DNA from: Flavivirga aquimarina
GTDB taxonomy: Bacteria; Bacteroidota; Bacteroidia; Flavobacteriales; Flavobacteriaceae
Assembly: GCF_030540835.1 (NCBI RefSeq)
Contig: NZ_JAUOEK010000045.1
Location: forward strand, 1 to 64,000
DNA length: 64,000 bases
Direction: 5' to 3'
Shown here: piece after piece, positions 27,695 to 36,002 of the stretch
How the letters are laid out: each line of letters opens with the position of its first letter
How positions within the stretch are numbered: the first letter of the stretch is position 1
Notes under the pieces: generated by a model
What the model was told of the DNA's origin: nothing
The model's database searches: none
Seen by the model: only the letters and a program-made list of their open reading frames with translations
Program-made: the position numbers and the translations under genes

Positions 27695-28108
27695 TTAAGC
27701 TTTTATTAATTCGTTAATACTCCAATAATCGAGTAGTTTTTCAATCTTCGTTATATAATCTTCATATTTTAAAGGTTTTAAAATATAACCGGCTATACCA
27801 ATTTTATAACATTCTAATAAATCTTTTTGATTGCTAGAAGTTGTTAGGATTATTGTTGGTATATACTTCATCCTTTCATCATTTTTTAAAATAGATAAGA
27901 ATTCTATACCATTAATCTTAGGCATATTTAAATCTAATAAAATAATATCAGGTAGCCTATCTTTTAATTCTAAAACCTTAAGTGCTTCTTCACCATTATT
28001 GGCTTCGGTAATTTTATGTGTCAATTGTAGCGATGAAATTGCTCTATTTAATTTCATCACCTCTATCATATCATCTTCTATAAGAAGAATATTTAAATTA
28101 GTTTTCAT
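27695..28108 (-). CDS. Single-domain receiver (CheY/Rcp1-like)
   Basis: A 137-aa stand-alone receiver with no output domain. It has acidic pocket EDD (11-13), phospho-acceptor Asp59 in DIILLDLNMPKINGIEFL, a TTSS region and ILKPL with the conserved Lys. The start at 28108 (MKTNLNILLIEDD) is preferred over the in-frame ATG at 28141, which adds an atypical 11-residue leader. First gene of the H-NOX operon. Such a receiver is the intermediate expected between the non-hybrid kinases and the Hpt protein at 22026-22343. Confidence 0.88.
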   Translation of the reverse strand: MKTNLNILLIEDDMIEVMKLNRAISSLQLTHKITEANNGEEALKVLELKDRLPDIILLDLNMPKINGIEFLSILKNDERMKYIPTIILTTSSNQKDLLECYKIGIAGYILKPLKYEDYITKIEKLLDYWSINELIKA

Positions 28109-28127
28109 GTCTCTCAGATTTATATCC

Positions 28128-28219
28128 GAAAGATAGAACAATGTCGTAAATTATATTTTTTGATTTCGTTTGACTAAAAATAAGTGTAGACGAATGGTAA
28201 TTAAGTGTAGACGAATGGT
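28128..28219 (-). promoter_or_regulatory. Promoter with perfect 21-bp-phased operator (receiver/H-NOX operon)
   Basis: TAAGTGTAGACGAATGGT occurs twice without a mismatch (28181-28198 and 28202-28219; period 21). Read toward the gene this is ACCATTCGTC twice, two helical turns apart. A -7-like TATCTTTC (28135-28128, minus strand) lies 20 bp before the ATG, with no good -33 TTG, which suits an activator-dependent promoter. CCATTCGTC differs by one base from the AlgR (LytTR) site CCGTTCGTC. Confidence 0.75.
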
Positions 28220-28312
28220 TTTTGATGTTTGCTGGAAAAAATTTCAAATAAAGATAAGATACTGCTAATTTCAGCTTTTAATATAATGTTCTACTGTTTA
28301 ACAACTAATAAA

Positions 28313-29743
28313 TTATTTAACCAAAACTTTCTTTTCGAAACTACTTTTTGGTGCTTCGCAAAGTGAACATTCGTAAGTTTCAGAAAGACTATCAAAAGGT
28401 GTATTAGGAACTATATTTTGAGTAATATCTCCATATGCTTCATTGTATATGGTTAAACACTCAGAACATTGATATACTTCTTCTTCAGCGGCTTCTTTAT
28501 TAATAATACCAGTAGTTTCCTCTTCGCGTTCTGTTCCTAATTGTTCAAAATACAACTGACTAAGTTCCATTAATAAGCCCGGTAATTCGACCTTATCAAC
28601 ATCCTGAACATGCATGATATACTCTCTTGTATTAGGGTCGAAGTTTTTGGCGTATAATAAATTGTAAGTATCTCTAATTTTAAAATCACCAATAGCTTCA
28701 GGCTGTCTGTTTTTTTCGACCACAATGGAAGTAAAATTATAGGTATCGCTATCGTAACTTGTAATACCAAACGTTAAGCCATAAGTACTAATATCGTTTT
28801 GGTCGAAATTGGTAACTAAATACTTTTTTAAGCTCAATGCTTCTTTATCATTCACTGGCACATGCCAATTCATTTCAAGCATAGAATGGCGCACGTTTAT
28901 ACCGAATTTACCTAAAAACTTTTCCCATATTAATTTTGAATGTAGCGGTATTCCTTTAACTATAAAGGATTTCCATGGGGTAATTGATATTTTACCAATT
29001 TTATTTTCCGAGCATAAATCGCACATGGCTTTTAAAAAGGGTATATCGTATCTGTTGTTTCTCCAATATAGTCCCAACCAGTATCGATCTGGGCCTATAC
29101 GGTTCATACCTTCATAGTACGGAAAAGGGTAAAAAGGCACTTCTAAAGGCTTATCTACGGTTCTGTTATTGGTATCTACAGCGTCACTTACTAAATCGAA
29201 AACTGTTTCAATATTTTCTGGTTCTTCTATTAAAATATTTTCAATGGCCAGCTCAATTTTATCCATATCCCAACTGTAAATTAAAGCAGGATACATTTCT
29301 GTGTTTTTCCAACCTGGTAATCTCAAGTACAAATACCAATAATCTTCATGTTCTGAAGCAATAAAATTCACATTCCCTGTAAATAAAGGAACTAAACGTT
29401 GCTTAGGGTCTATAACATTAATTCTTAGCTTCGGACTACGTTTAAACTGCTCTAAAACATACAAATATTTGTCACTTGTTAACCATGAGGTACTCGGTAA
29501 AATTTCTGCCGAAACATACGACGATGCTATATTCTCTACACCATCTCTTTTTGGTTTTACAAATTGAATTTTATTAAATTGTTCAAACTTAGTGTCATCA
29601 ATTTTTTCTGGAAAAATAATATCTTGTCTAGAACCAAAAGAAATAGCGTCTAAGCCCAATTTTTCTGCAGCTTCACAAATATATTTTAATTCTCCCGGCG
29701 ATAATACACCTCCGCTTATTCTTAATCTATATCGTTCGTCCAT
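28313..29743 (-). CDS. NIR/SIR half-domain protein with C-terminal rubredoxin
   Basis: A 476-aa protein linked to nitrate reductase. The N-terminus (RISGGVLSPGELKYICEAAEKLGLDAISFGSRQDIIF) resembles the nitrite/sulfite reductase ferredoxin-like half domain, and a second similar half follows (about 210-400). No CxxxxxC...CxxxC siroheme/4Fe-4S motif is present; only CDLC is seen near residue 242. The C-terminus (about 420-470) is rubredoxin-like, with YQCSECLTIYNEAYGD and YECSLCEAPKSSF, giving two CxxC iron ligands. I infer an electron-transfer partner for the adjacent nitrate reductase, since the gene begins 1 bp after the nasA stop. It is not an active siroheme reductase. Confidence 0.75.
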   Translation of the reverse strand: MDERYRLRISGGVLSPGELKYICEAAEKLGLDAISFGSRQDIIFPEKIDDTKFEQFNKIQFVKPKRDGVENIASSYVSAEILPSTSWLTSDKYLYVLEQFKRSPKLRINVIDPKQRLVPLFTGNVNFIASEHEDYWYLYLRLPGWKNTEMYPALIYSWDMDKIELAIENILIEEPENIETVFDLVSDAVDTNNRTVDKPLEVPFYPFPYYEGMNRIGPDRYWLGLYWRNNRYDIPFLKAMCDLCSENKIGKISITPWKSFIVKGIPLHSKLIWEKFLGKFGINVRHSMLEMNWHVPVNDKEALSLKKYLVTNFDQNDISTYGLTFGITSYDSDTYNFTSIVVEKNRQPEAIGDFKIRDTYNLLYAKNFDPNTREYIMHVQDVDKVELPGLLMELSQLYFEQLGTEREEETTGIINKEAAEEEVYQCSECLTIYNEAYGDITQNIVPNTPFDSLSETYECSLCEAPKSSFEKKVLVK

Positions 29744-29744
29744 A

Positions 29745-32700
29745 TTATGCTAGTACTTTTGAATTTAGAAGTATTTCCCTAACTTCAGTTTTACAACTTC
29801 CGCAACCTAAACCTGCTCCGGTTTTATTACACAATTCGGTAAAATCTGTACAACCTTTTGCTATGGCTTCTTCAATGTTCCCTTCGCCTACTTGACTACA
29901 CGAGCACACTAATTTACCTAAAACCGGTGTATCGTTTGATGAACCACGAAGTAATGTATTTCGCTTATCGGCCATTTCAATTTTACTTTCAATCATGGTT
30001 TTAAATTCTGCGAATTCATTTTTATCGCCCATTAAAACCGCGCCTATAAGTAAGTCGTCTTTTACGATACATTTTTTATAGTAGCGTTTAGATATATCTG
30101 TAAAAATAACTTCCTCGTAACTATGGTCATTTTCCGGAACTTCAATATCTCCTATACTACATAAATTAAGGTCGTTAAACTTTAAAATATTCATGAGTAC
30201 AGATCCGTTGTAAGCACAACTTATATCACCTGCTATAAAATTAGCTAAAATACCTGCTTGCTCTTCTGCTGCTGATGTAATTCCGAATAATTGATTATTA
30301 TACTCTGCAATCTCACCTATAGCAAAAATATCGGGATGTGAGGATTGTAAATGCTGATTTACCTTAACGCCTCTACTACAATCTATACCATTTTCTTTTG
30401 CTATTTCAATGTTAGGAATGGTTCCTATGGCATAAACAATAGCATTGGCTGTGATGAGTTTACCACTCTTCAAATTGATATTTAATTCGCCTGTATCTTC
30501 ATCATTAAACACCGTACTAACTTCATTATCAAAATAAATTTGAATACCACGTTCCTGTACATCTAATGCCAATAATTTACTCGAAATTTTATCTAATTGG
30601 CGTTCCATTAATCTTGAAGCACGTTGTACTATGGTGATTTTTACATTTTTGTGCTTCATGGCTGCTGCCAACTCTAATCCCAATAAACCACCACCAACAA
30701 TGACTACATGCTGTTCTTCTGGTGGTAAACCTGTTGCATCTAGATATTTTTTAAACTTATCGGCATCGTTTTTATTCCGCATGGTAAACCTGCCCGGAAG
30801 ATCTATTTGTACATCTTTTGGAATAAATGCACGGCTTCCTGTAGCCATGATTAATTTATCAAATGTATGCTGAACACCATTTTTATCGGTAGCAATTTTA
30901 TTTTCCTTGTCTATTTTAGAAATAGAGTTTTCCGGATGTAAAACAATGTTTAACTTATCTAGTTCTGTTTGCTTTATTTTAAGTAATTGCTCCCATGATA
31001 GTTCTTCGGTAACATATTCTGGTAATAAAACGCGATTATAAAATAAGTTGGGCTCTTTTGAGAACACATGAATTTCATCTTTTTCGTTGTAATCCCTATA
31101 ATTTTGAATGAACCTAAACGATGCTGCTCCTGCTCCAACGATAATAATTTTTTCGTTAACCTTTTTATATTTTGAAACAGAAACTTTGGTAAATTTAAAA
31201 TCCGGTTCTTTAGAGATAGGATCTACAAGTGTATTGGTTAAATTGTTAGCCCTGTTTAAATCACTTTGAAGTTGTTTACCCCAATGCATCGGTAAAAACA
31301 CCACACCTTTCTTAATAGCATCGGTAACCTTGGCCCTAACACGAACTATACCATTTTCACTTTTAATCTCCGTAATAGCACCGTCCTTGACCTTATATAA
31401 GTAAGCATCAACCGGATTAATTTCTAAAACTGGTGTTGGGTAATGTGTTTTTAAACGGGATACTTTACCCGTTTTTGTCATGGTATGCCATTGATCGCGT
31501 ACTCTTCCTGTTGTAAGGATTAAAGGGTAATCGCCATTTGGCTGAATTGAAGTGTTTTTTATATGTGTGGGTAAATTAAATATCGCTTTTCCTGAAGGCG
31601 TGTAAAACTTTTTATCTTGGAAAAGTCGTTTTGTCCCAGAGTGTCTATGTTCTGGTACTGGCCACTGAAACGTACCTTCATTTTTTAGTCTATCGTAATT
31701 TAAAAAAGATACATCAATATTAGTGCCTTTAGTCATTGATGTATATTCACTATAAATCTCTTCTGCACTATTATAATTAAAGCCTCTAAAGCCCATACGC
31801 TGTGCAAAATCACAAAGTATATCTACATCTGGTCTTGCTTCTCCGGGAGCATCAATTTCTTTTGGTAAGTATGATATTCTTCGTTCAGAATTTGTCATAG
31901 TACCTTCCTTTTCTAACCAGCCTGCCGCTGGTAATACCAAATCTGCATACTCTAGAGTATCTGATTTATGCGAAATATCCTGAACCACAACAAACTTAGA
32001 GTTTTTCATGGCCTTTTCAATACGATGTGTATTTGGCATACTAACCAATGGGTTAGTACAAACAATCCAAACGGCTTTTAATTTTCCACTATCAAGTGCA
32101 TCAAACATTTCGGTAGCGGTAAAACCTGGTTTTGGAGATATTCTATCAACTCCCCAAAATTGGGCTACTTCTCGCCTATGTTCTTCATTCATCAAATCTT
32201 TATGAACCGCTAATAGATTGGCCATACCTCCTACTTCTCTACCTCCCATCGCATTGGGTTGTCCTGTAAGCGAAAAAGGCCCCGATCCTGGTTTTCCAAC
32301 CTGACCTGTAATTAACGATAAGTTTAAGAGAGCTACATTCTTATCGGTACCAACCACACTTTGGTTAAGCCCCATAGCCCACATACTTATAAAGCCTTTT
32401 GAAAGCCCTATAATATCGGCTGCTTTTCTTATGTCTTTCTCAGAAACTCCACATATTTTTGAGGCTTCTTTTAAAGAAGTTTTAAAAATTAAATCTTTAT
32501 AATCCTGAAAACCTTCTGTATGTTTTTTAATAAAACTTTCGTCAATTAATCCACGTTTATATAAACATCTACCAATAGCGTTATACAGTATTACATCGGT
32601 ACCTGGTAGTAATTGTAAATGTAAATCTGCAAAGTTTGCAGTATCTGTTTTTCTTGGGTCTACTACTATAATTTGAGTATCCGGATTTTCTTCTTTATGC

Positions 32701-33266
32701 TTTTCTATACGTCTAAAAAGAATGGGATGACACCAAGCCGGGTTTGCTCCGGTTATTAAAAATGTATCTGCTAATTCAATATCTTCATAAGAAATTGGTA
32801 CACTATCTTCTCCGAATGTTTTTTTATAGCCCACAACAGCAGAGCTCATACATAAACGAGAATTGGTGTCGATGTTATTGGTACCTATAAAGCCTTTTGT
32901 AAGCTTGTTGGCTATATAATATTCTTCTGTTAAACTTTGACCGGACACATAAAACCCAACACTATCTGGTCCGTGTTTTTTAATAATAGATTTAAAAACG
33001 CTAGCTGCTCTATCTAAGGCATCATCCCAACTAACTCGTTCTCTTGGGTGTGAACGACTCCAACGCATTTCTGGGTATAAGATTCTATCTGAAGTATCAT
33101 TTGCTACATAATGCAAATTCATCCCTTTAGAACATAACATGCCTTTATTAACTGGGTGATCTTCATCGCCCTCGACCAAAACTTTATTATTGTTATCTTT
33201 TTTAACAATAATTCCGCAGCCTACACCACAATAAGAACATGTTGTTTTTATTTCGTTTTTAATCAT
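29745..33266 (-). CDS. nasA: Assimilatory nitrate reductase fused to NAD(P)H-type flavoprotein
   Basis: A 1173-aa fusion. Residues 1-690 are a bis-MGD molybdoenzyme with N-terminal 4Fe-4S ligands Cys10, Cys13, Cys17 and Cys45. Further motifs are GTNNIDTNSRLCMSSAV (Cys as probable Mo ligand region), GQPNAMGGREVGGM and a molydopterin dinucleotide-binding C-domain. Residues about 705-1090 are a Pyr_redox flavoprotein (IIVGAGAASFRFI, VVIVGGGLLGLELAAAM, FAIGEIAEYNNQLFG) like the NirB N-terminus. The tail (LVCSCSQVGEGNI...GAGLGCGSCKTEV) is a BFD-like 2Fe-2S site. It reduces nitrate to nitrite in the cytoplasm; the fused flavoprotein probably supplies NAD(P)H electrons, as separate NasB/NasC does elsewhere. 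Confidence 0.93.
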   Translation of the reverse strand: MIKNEIKTTCSYCGVGCGIIVKKDNNNKVLVEGDEDHPVNKGMLCSKGMNLHYVANDTSDRILYPEMRWSRSHPRERVSWDDALDRAASVFKSIIKKHGPDSVGFYVSGQSLTEEYYIANKLTKGFIGTNNIDTNSRLCMSSAVVGYKKTFGEDSVPISYEDIELADTFLITGANPAWCHPILFRRIEKHKEENPDTQIIVVDPRKTDTANFADLHLQLLPGTDVILYNAIGRCLYKRGLIDESFIKKHTEGFQDYKDLIFKTSLKEASKICGVSEKDIRKAADIIGLSKGFISMWAMGLNQSVVGTDKNVALLNLSLITGQVGKPGSGPFSLTGQPNAMGGREVGGMANLLAVHKDLMNEEHRREVAQFWGVDRISPKPGFTATEMFDALDSGKLKAVWIVCTNPLVSMPNTHRIEKAMKNSKFVVVQDISHKSDTLEYADLVLPAAGWLEKEGTMTNSERRISYLPKEIDAPGEARPDVDILCDFAQRMGFRGFNYNSAEEIYSEYTSMTKGTNIDVSFLNYDRLKNEGTFQWPVPEHRHSGTKRLFQDKKFYTPSGKAIFNLPTHIKNTSIQPNGDYPLILTTGRVRDQWHTMTKTGKVSRLKTHYPTPVLEINPVDAYLYKVKDGAITEIKSENGIVRVRAKVTDAIKKGVVFLPMHWGKQLQSDLNRANNLTNTLVDPISKEPDFKFTKVSVSKYKKVNEKIIIVGAGAASFRFIQNYRDYNEKDEIHVFSKEPNLFYNRVLLPEYVTEELSWEQLLKIKQTELDKLNIVLHPENSISKIDKENKIATDKNGVQHTFDKLIMATGSRAFIPKDVQIDLPGRFTMRNKNDADKFKKYLDATGLPPEEQHVVIVGGGLLGLELAAAMKHKNVKITIVQRASRLMERQLDKISSKLLALDVQERGIQIYFDNEVSTVFNDEDTGELNINLKSGKLITANAIVYAIGTIPNIEIAKENGIDCSRGVKVNQHLQSSHPDIFAIGEIAEYNNQLFGITSAAEEQAGILANFIAGDISCAYNGSVLMNILKFNDLNLCSIGDIEVPENDHSYEEVIFTDISKRYYKKCIVKDDLLIGAVLMGDKNEFAEFKTMIESKIEMADKRNTLLRGSSNDTPVLGKLVCSCSQVGEGNIEEAIAKGCTDFTELCNKTGAGLGCGSCKTEVREILLNSKVLA

Positions 33267-33391
33267 TCAGACTAACATTTTACACTAAATAATACATTTT
33301 ATTTACAGAAAACAAATGCTAACTTCATTATTCTGAATACCTTAAAAAAGGTACTTTTTATTTGAAATTTAATAAAAATCAGTATCTAAAA

Positions 33392-34819
33392 TTAGCTTTT
33401 TACTTTAACAGGAATTAAATCCTCTTTTGAAGCATTTGTGTCCATTTTGGCTACTTTTTCGTCTTCAGATGAAAAACGAATAGCTAACGATACTACTGCA
33501 GTAATAACTACTATAGCCCCAATTATAAAATAACCACTTGAAACCGCTGTAGATGCTGCTGCCGATTGGGCTACTTTTATAGCTTCTTCACCCAATCCTG
33601 TATTTTCTGCTATGGCTGCTTTTTCGGCGGTTGCCGACTGAGATTTTAATAGCATAGCTGCTAAAAATGCCCCTACATTTCCTCCCGCTCCAACTATACC
33701 TGAAACAGACCCTATTGCTTTTTTATTTATAAAAGGAACAACAGAAAATGTTGCGCCTTCTGCCATTTGAACTGATAAACTAAATAGGATTAAAAATAAT
33801 ATTCCAACTATAATACTGGTTGTTGTTGAAAAAGTCATTAACATACAACCTTGTACTGCTAAAATAGCAGACAAGAATAGTACACGGCCTCTAAGCCCTT
33901 TTAACTTCCCGAATTTATCTCCAAAAAAGCCACCTAGGGTACGCGCAAAAATATTCATTAAAGCAAATGATAAAACGATATTACCCGCAGTCACCCTCTC
34001 TAGTTGAAAGGTATTTTGTAAATAATCATCCATAGTACCATAAACTGTTAACTCAATTCCAAAACAAGCGGCATATACTATAAATAGGATCCAAGTTCTA
34101 TAATCTTTTAAAACGGTTCCGAAACCAACCTGGTCTTTCTTTTTTTCAATTTCAATTCCAGATGCTCTTAAATCTTTAAAATTTCCTTTTGGAGTATCTT
34201 GTGTAAAAAAGTAATATACAATTCCCATTGAGAAACAAATGACACCTGCAATAACCATAGAATATCTCCATGCTTCTGCCTCAGCCACTCCAAATCCAAC
34301 AACTGCCGCAGCAATTAAAGGCATTCCTAAACGATTGGCACCTCCACCAAGGTTACCCCAACCAGCCGAGGTTGCATTTGCTGTACCAACAATATTTGGT
34401 GCAAACATTAAAGAGGTGTGTACTTGAGTAATTACAAACGATGCTCCTATAAACCCAATAAACAACCTGCATATTAAAAATTGCATTGGTGTTTGTACTA
34501 ATCCGCAAAGTATAACAGGAATAGCTCCTAACATAAGTAACCAGGTGTAGCATAATCTCGGTCCATATTTATCACATAATTTTCCAATAAGTAAACGAGC
34601 AAATACAGTTCCTGAAACTGCTAGAATTATTGAATTCCATTTTTGATCTGGCGTTAAGCCTAAATCTTTAACAACATCTGGCATAAACGGTACGATACCA
34701 AACCATGCAAAAAAACACATGAAAAATGATATAGCTGTGATCCAAAATGTACGTATAGAAACGTTTTTAAGGTTTAATAAGTTTAATGTGGTAGATTTAG
34801 TTTGTGTTTTAGTGTCCAT
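33392..34819 (-). CDS. narK: Nitrate/nitrite MFS transporter (NarK/NasA type)
   Basis: A 475-aa inner-membrane transporter of the nitrate/nitrite porter family with 12 predicted helices. It has the family signatures FARLLIGKLCDKYGPRLCYTW, GFIGASFVITQ, AGWGNLGGGANRLGMPLI (nitrate signature 1) and GSVSGIVGAGGNVGAFLAAM (nitrate signature 2). It brings nitrate in for the NasA-NirBD pathway. First gene of the minus-strand set narK, nasA, rubredoxin protein. A 26-bp perfect inverted repeat lies 23 bp upstream of its start. Confidence 0.93.
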   Translation of the reverse strand: MDTKTQTKSTTLNLLNLKNVSIRTFWITAISFFMCFFAWFGIVPFMPDVVKDLGLTPDQKWNSIILAVSGTVFARLLIGKLCDKYGPRLCYTWLLMLGAIPVILCGLVQTPMQFLICRLFIGFIGASFVITQVHTSLMFAPNIVGTANATSAGWGNLGGGANRLGMPLIAAAVVGFGVAEAEAWRYSMVIAGVICFSMGIVYYFFTQDTPKGNFKDLRASGIEIEKKKDQVGFGTVLKDYRTWILFIVYAACFGIELTVYGTMDDYLQNTFQLERVTAGNIVLSFALMNIFARTLGGFFGDKFGKLKGLRGRVLFLSAILAVQGCMLMTFSTTTSIIVGILFLILFSLSVQMAEGATFSVVPFINKKAIGSVSGIVGAGGNVGAFLAAMLLKSQSATAEKAAIAENTGLGEEAIKVAQSAAASTAVSSGYFIIGAIVVITAVVSLAIRFSSEDEKVAKMDTNASKEDLIPVKVKS

Positions 34820-34841
34820 AATTAAGTACTTTTATACGTAC

Positions 34842-34867
34842 AAAATTAAGTAATTATACTTAATTTT
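34842..34867 (-). promoter_or_regulatory. Perfect inverted repeat upstream of narK
   Basis: AAAATTAAGTA (34842-34852), spacer ATTA, TACTTAATTTT (34857-34867): 11-bp arms with no mismatch. A nearby ATACGTA (34834-34840) and another TACGTA (34879-34884) add to it. The same TAAGTA/TACTTA vocabulary recurs upstream of the NarL-type regulator gene and of nirB. A NarL-type operator is the natural guess. Confidence 0.55.
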
Positions 34868-35072
34868 AAAACGTAAAAATACGTAATTTCAAAAAAAATA
34901 TCAGATTGATAATTATGGAATAGGGATTTTGAGGATTTGGTAAAAAAGAGGAAGAATTGAACAGAAAATTAAGCTTTAAATAATTGGAAGTAGTCCAAAC
35001 TTTTAGTCAACGATCACTTACCCTTCATCTTAAGTCTTGACTTTTTATTTCTCTATAGCTGTTGCTACTCTA

Positions 35073-35233
35073 ATACCATTTCCGACCTAGAATGACCTAT
35101 TAAAATTTGCTCTTTTTCGCTTATACTTCAAAATAAAATGTAGTCGTAACTAAGGCTATGACTGCATTTTCTTTTTTGCCTAAACAAAAAATAGCTGCTT
35201 TTTATTTGAGTCATTCTAAATCAGAACTGGTAT
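35073..35233. mobile_element. MITE-like palindromic element
   Basis: A roughly 160-bp gene-free element with imperfect terminal inverted repeats. The left end begins ATACCATTTCCGACCTAGAA. The right end, read inward on the other strand, begins ATACCAGTTCTGATTTAGAA, and both continue TGAC. Inside, AAAATGTAGTCGTA (35134-35147) pairs with TATGACTGCATTTT (35157-35170). It contains no ORF. It sits in the 463-bp gap between narK and the regulator gene. Probably a non-autonomous repeat; no transposase was seen. Confidence 0.5.
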
Positions 35234-35282
35234 AAAATGTGTTTTTTTAGTTTTTCTATGAAGTCGAGAAATTAGTTGCAAA

Positions 35283-35942
35283 CTAAACGAGGTTATATTC
35301 CTTAGCCTTATTACTAAGTTCCATAATATTTTTTACCTCTAGTTTTTTCATCAAATTAAAACGATGTACTTCGGCTGTTCTTCTGCTAATACTAAGTTCT
35401 TCTGCTATGTCTTTATTATTTTTAAGTTGCAAGACTAAACCAAGTATTTGTTTTTCTCTTTTGGTAAGATGAAACGGGTCTGCTACTGAAGCTTTTTTAG
35501 AGGTACTTTCAACATTACCATTTACAAAATTGTTAACGATAATGGCAGACACATCACCAGCAAAATACTTATCGCCCGATGCTACTTTAGTCAACGCCTT
35601 TAAAAATTCATCTTTACTGGCTCCTTTTAGTAAATAACCATCTGCACCCGCCTGAATGGCTTTAACGACATATTCTTCGGAATCATGCATAGACAACACC
35701 AAAGTCCTTACGTTTTTATGTTTTTTTGAAACTTGAGTAACCACCTCTATACCGTTAATTTCCGGCATTCTTATGTCTACAATTAGTAAATTCGGATTGG
35801 TCTCTTCTAAAATTTCTAAGGCTTCTTTTCCATTAGATGCTTCTGCTATAACTTCTATCCCCTGCTCGTCTTCTAAAAGTGCTTTGATCCCATCTCTTAC
35901 CAACTCATGATCATCTGCTAAGACTATTTTTATAGTATCCAT
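35283..35942 (-). CDS. NarL/LuxR-family response regulator
   Basis: A 219-aa regulator. The receiver (1-120) has Asp10-Asp11, phospho-acceptor Asp56 (NLLIVDIRMPEING), LSMHDSEEYV and YLLKGAS. The C-terminal LuxR HTH (about 155-215) reads LTKREKQILGLVLQLKNNKDIAEELSISRRTAEVHRFNLMKKL. The nearby NarX-like kinase (37043-38848) is the likely partner, giving a nitrate/nitrite-responsive pair in the middle of the assimilation genes. Flanked upstream by a long-spaced inverted repeat (35954-36001), possibly an autoregulatory site. Confidence 0.9.
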   Translation of the reverse strand: MDTIKIVLADDHELVRDGIKALLEDEQGIEVIAEASNGKEALEILEETNPNLLIVDIRMPEINGIEVVTQVSKKHKNVRTLVLSMHDSEEYVVKAIQAGADGYLLKGASKDEFLKALTKVASGDKYFAGDVSAIIVNNFVNGNVESTSKKASVADPFHLTKREKQILGLVLQLKNNKDIAEELSISRRTAEVHRFNLMKKLEVKNIMELSNKAKEYNLV

Positions 35943-35953
35943 TTTACTAATTT

Positions 35954-36001
35954 AAATAAGTATGACAAAAATAATAAATTATTACGTAATTATACTTATT
36001 T
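35954..36001 (-). promoter_or_regulatory. Inverted TAAGTAT/ATACTTA pair upstream of regulator gene
   Basis: AAATAAGTAT (35954-35963) and ATACTTATTT (35992-36001) are perfect inverted arms 28 bp apart. The adjoining TTACGTAATTATACTTA repeats the wording of the narK upstream palindrome. Confidence 0.45.
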
Positions 36002-36002
36002 A

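Noticed and set aside
33330-33365. Terminator TACCTT/AAGGTA between narK and nasA
   Set aside because: The stem is short and its T-rich side faces the plus strand, while both genes are on the minus strand.
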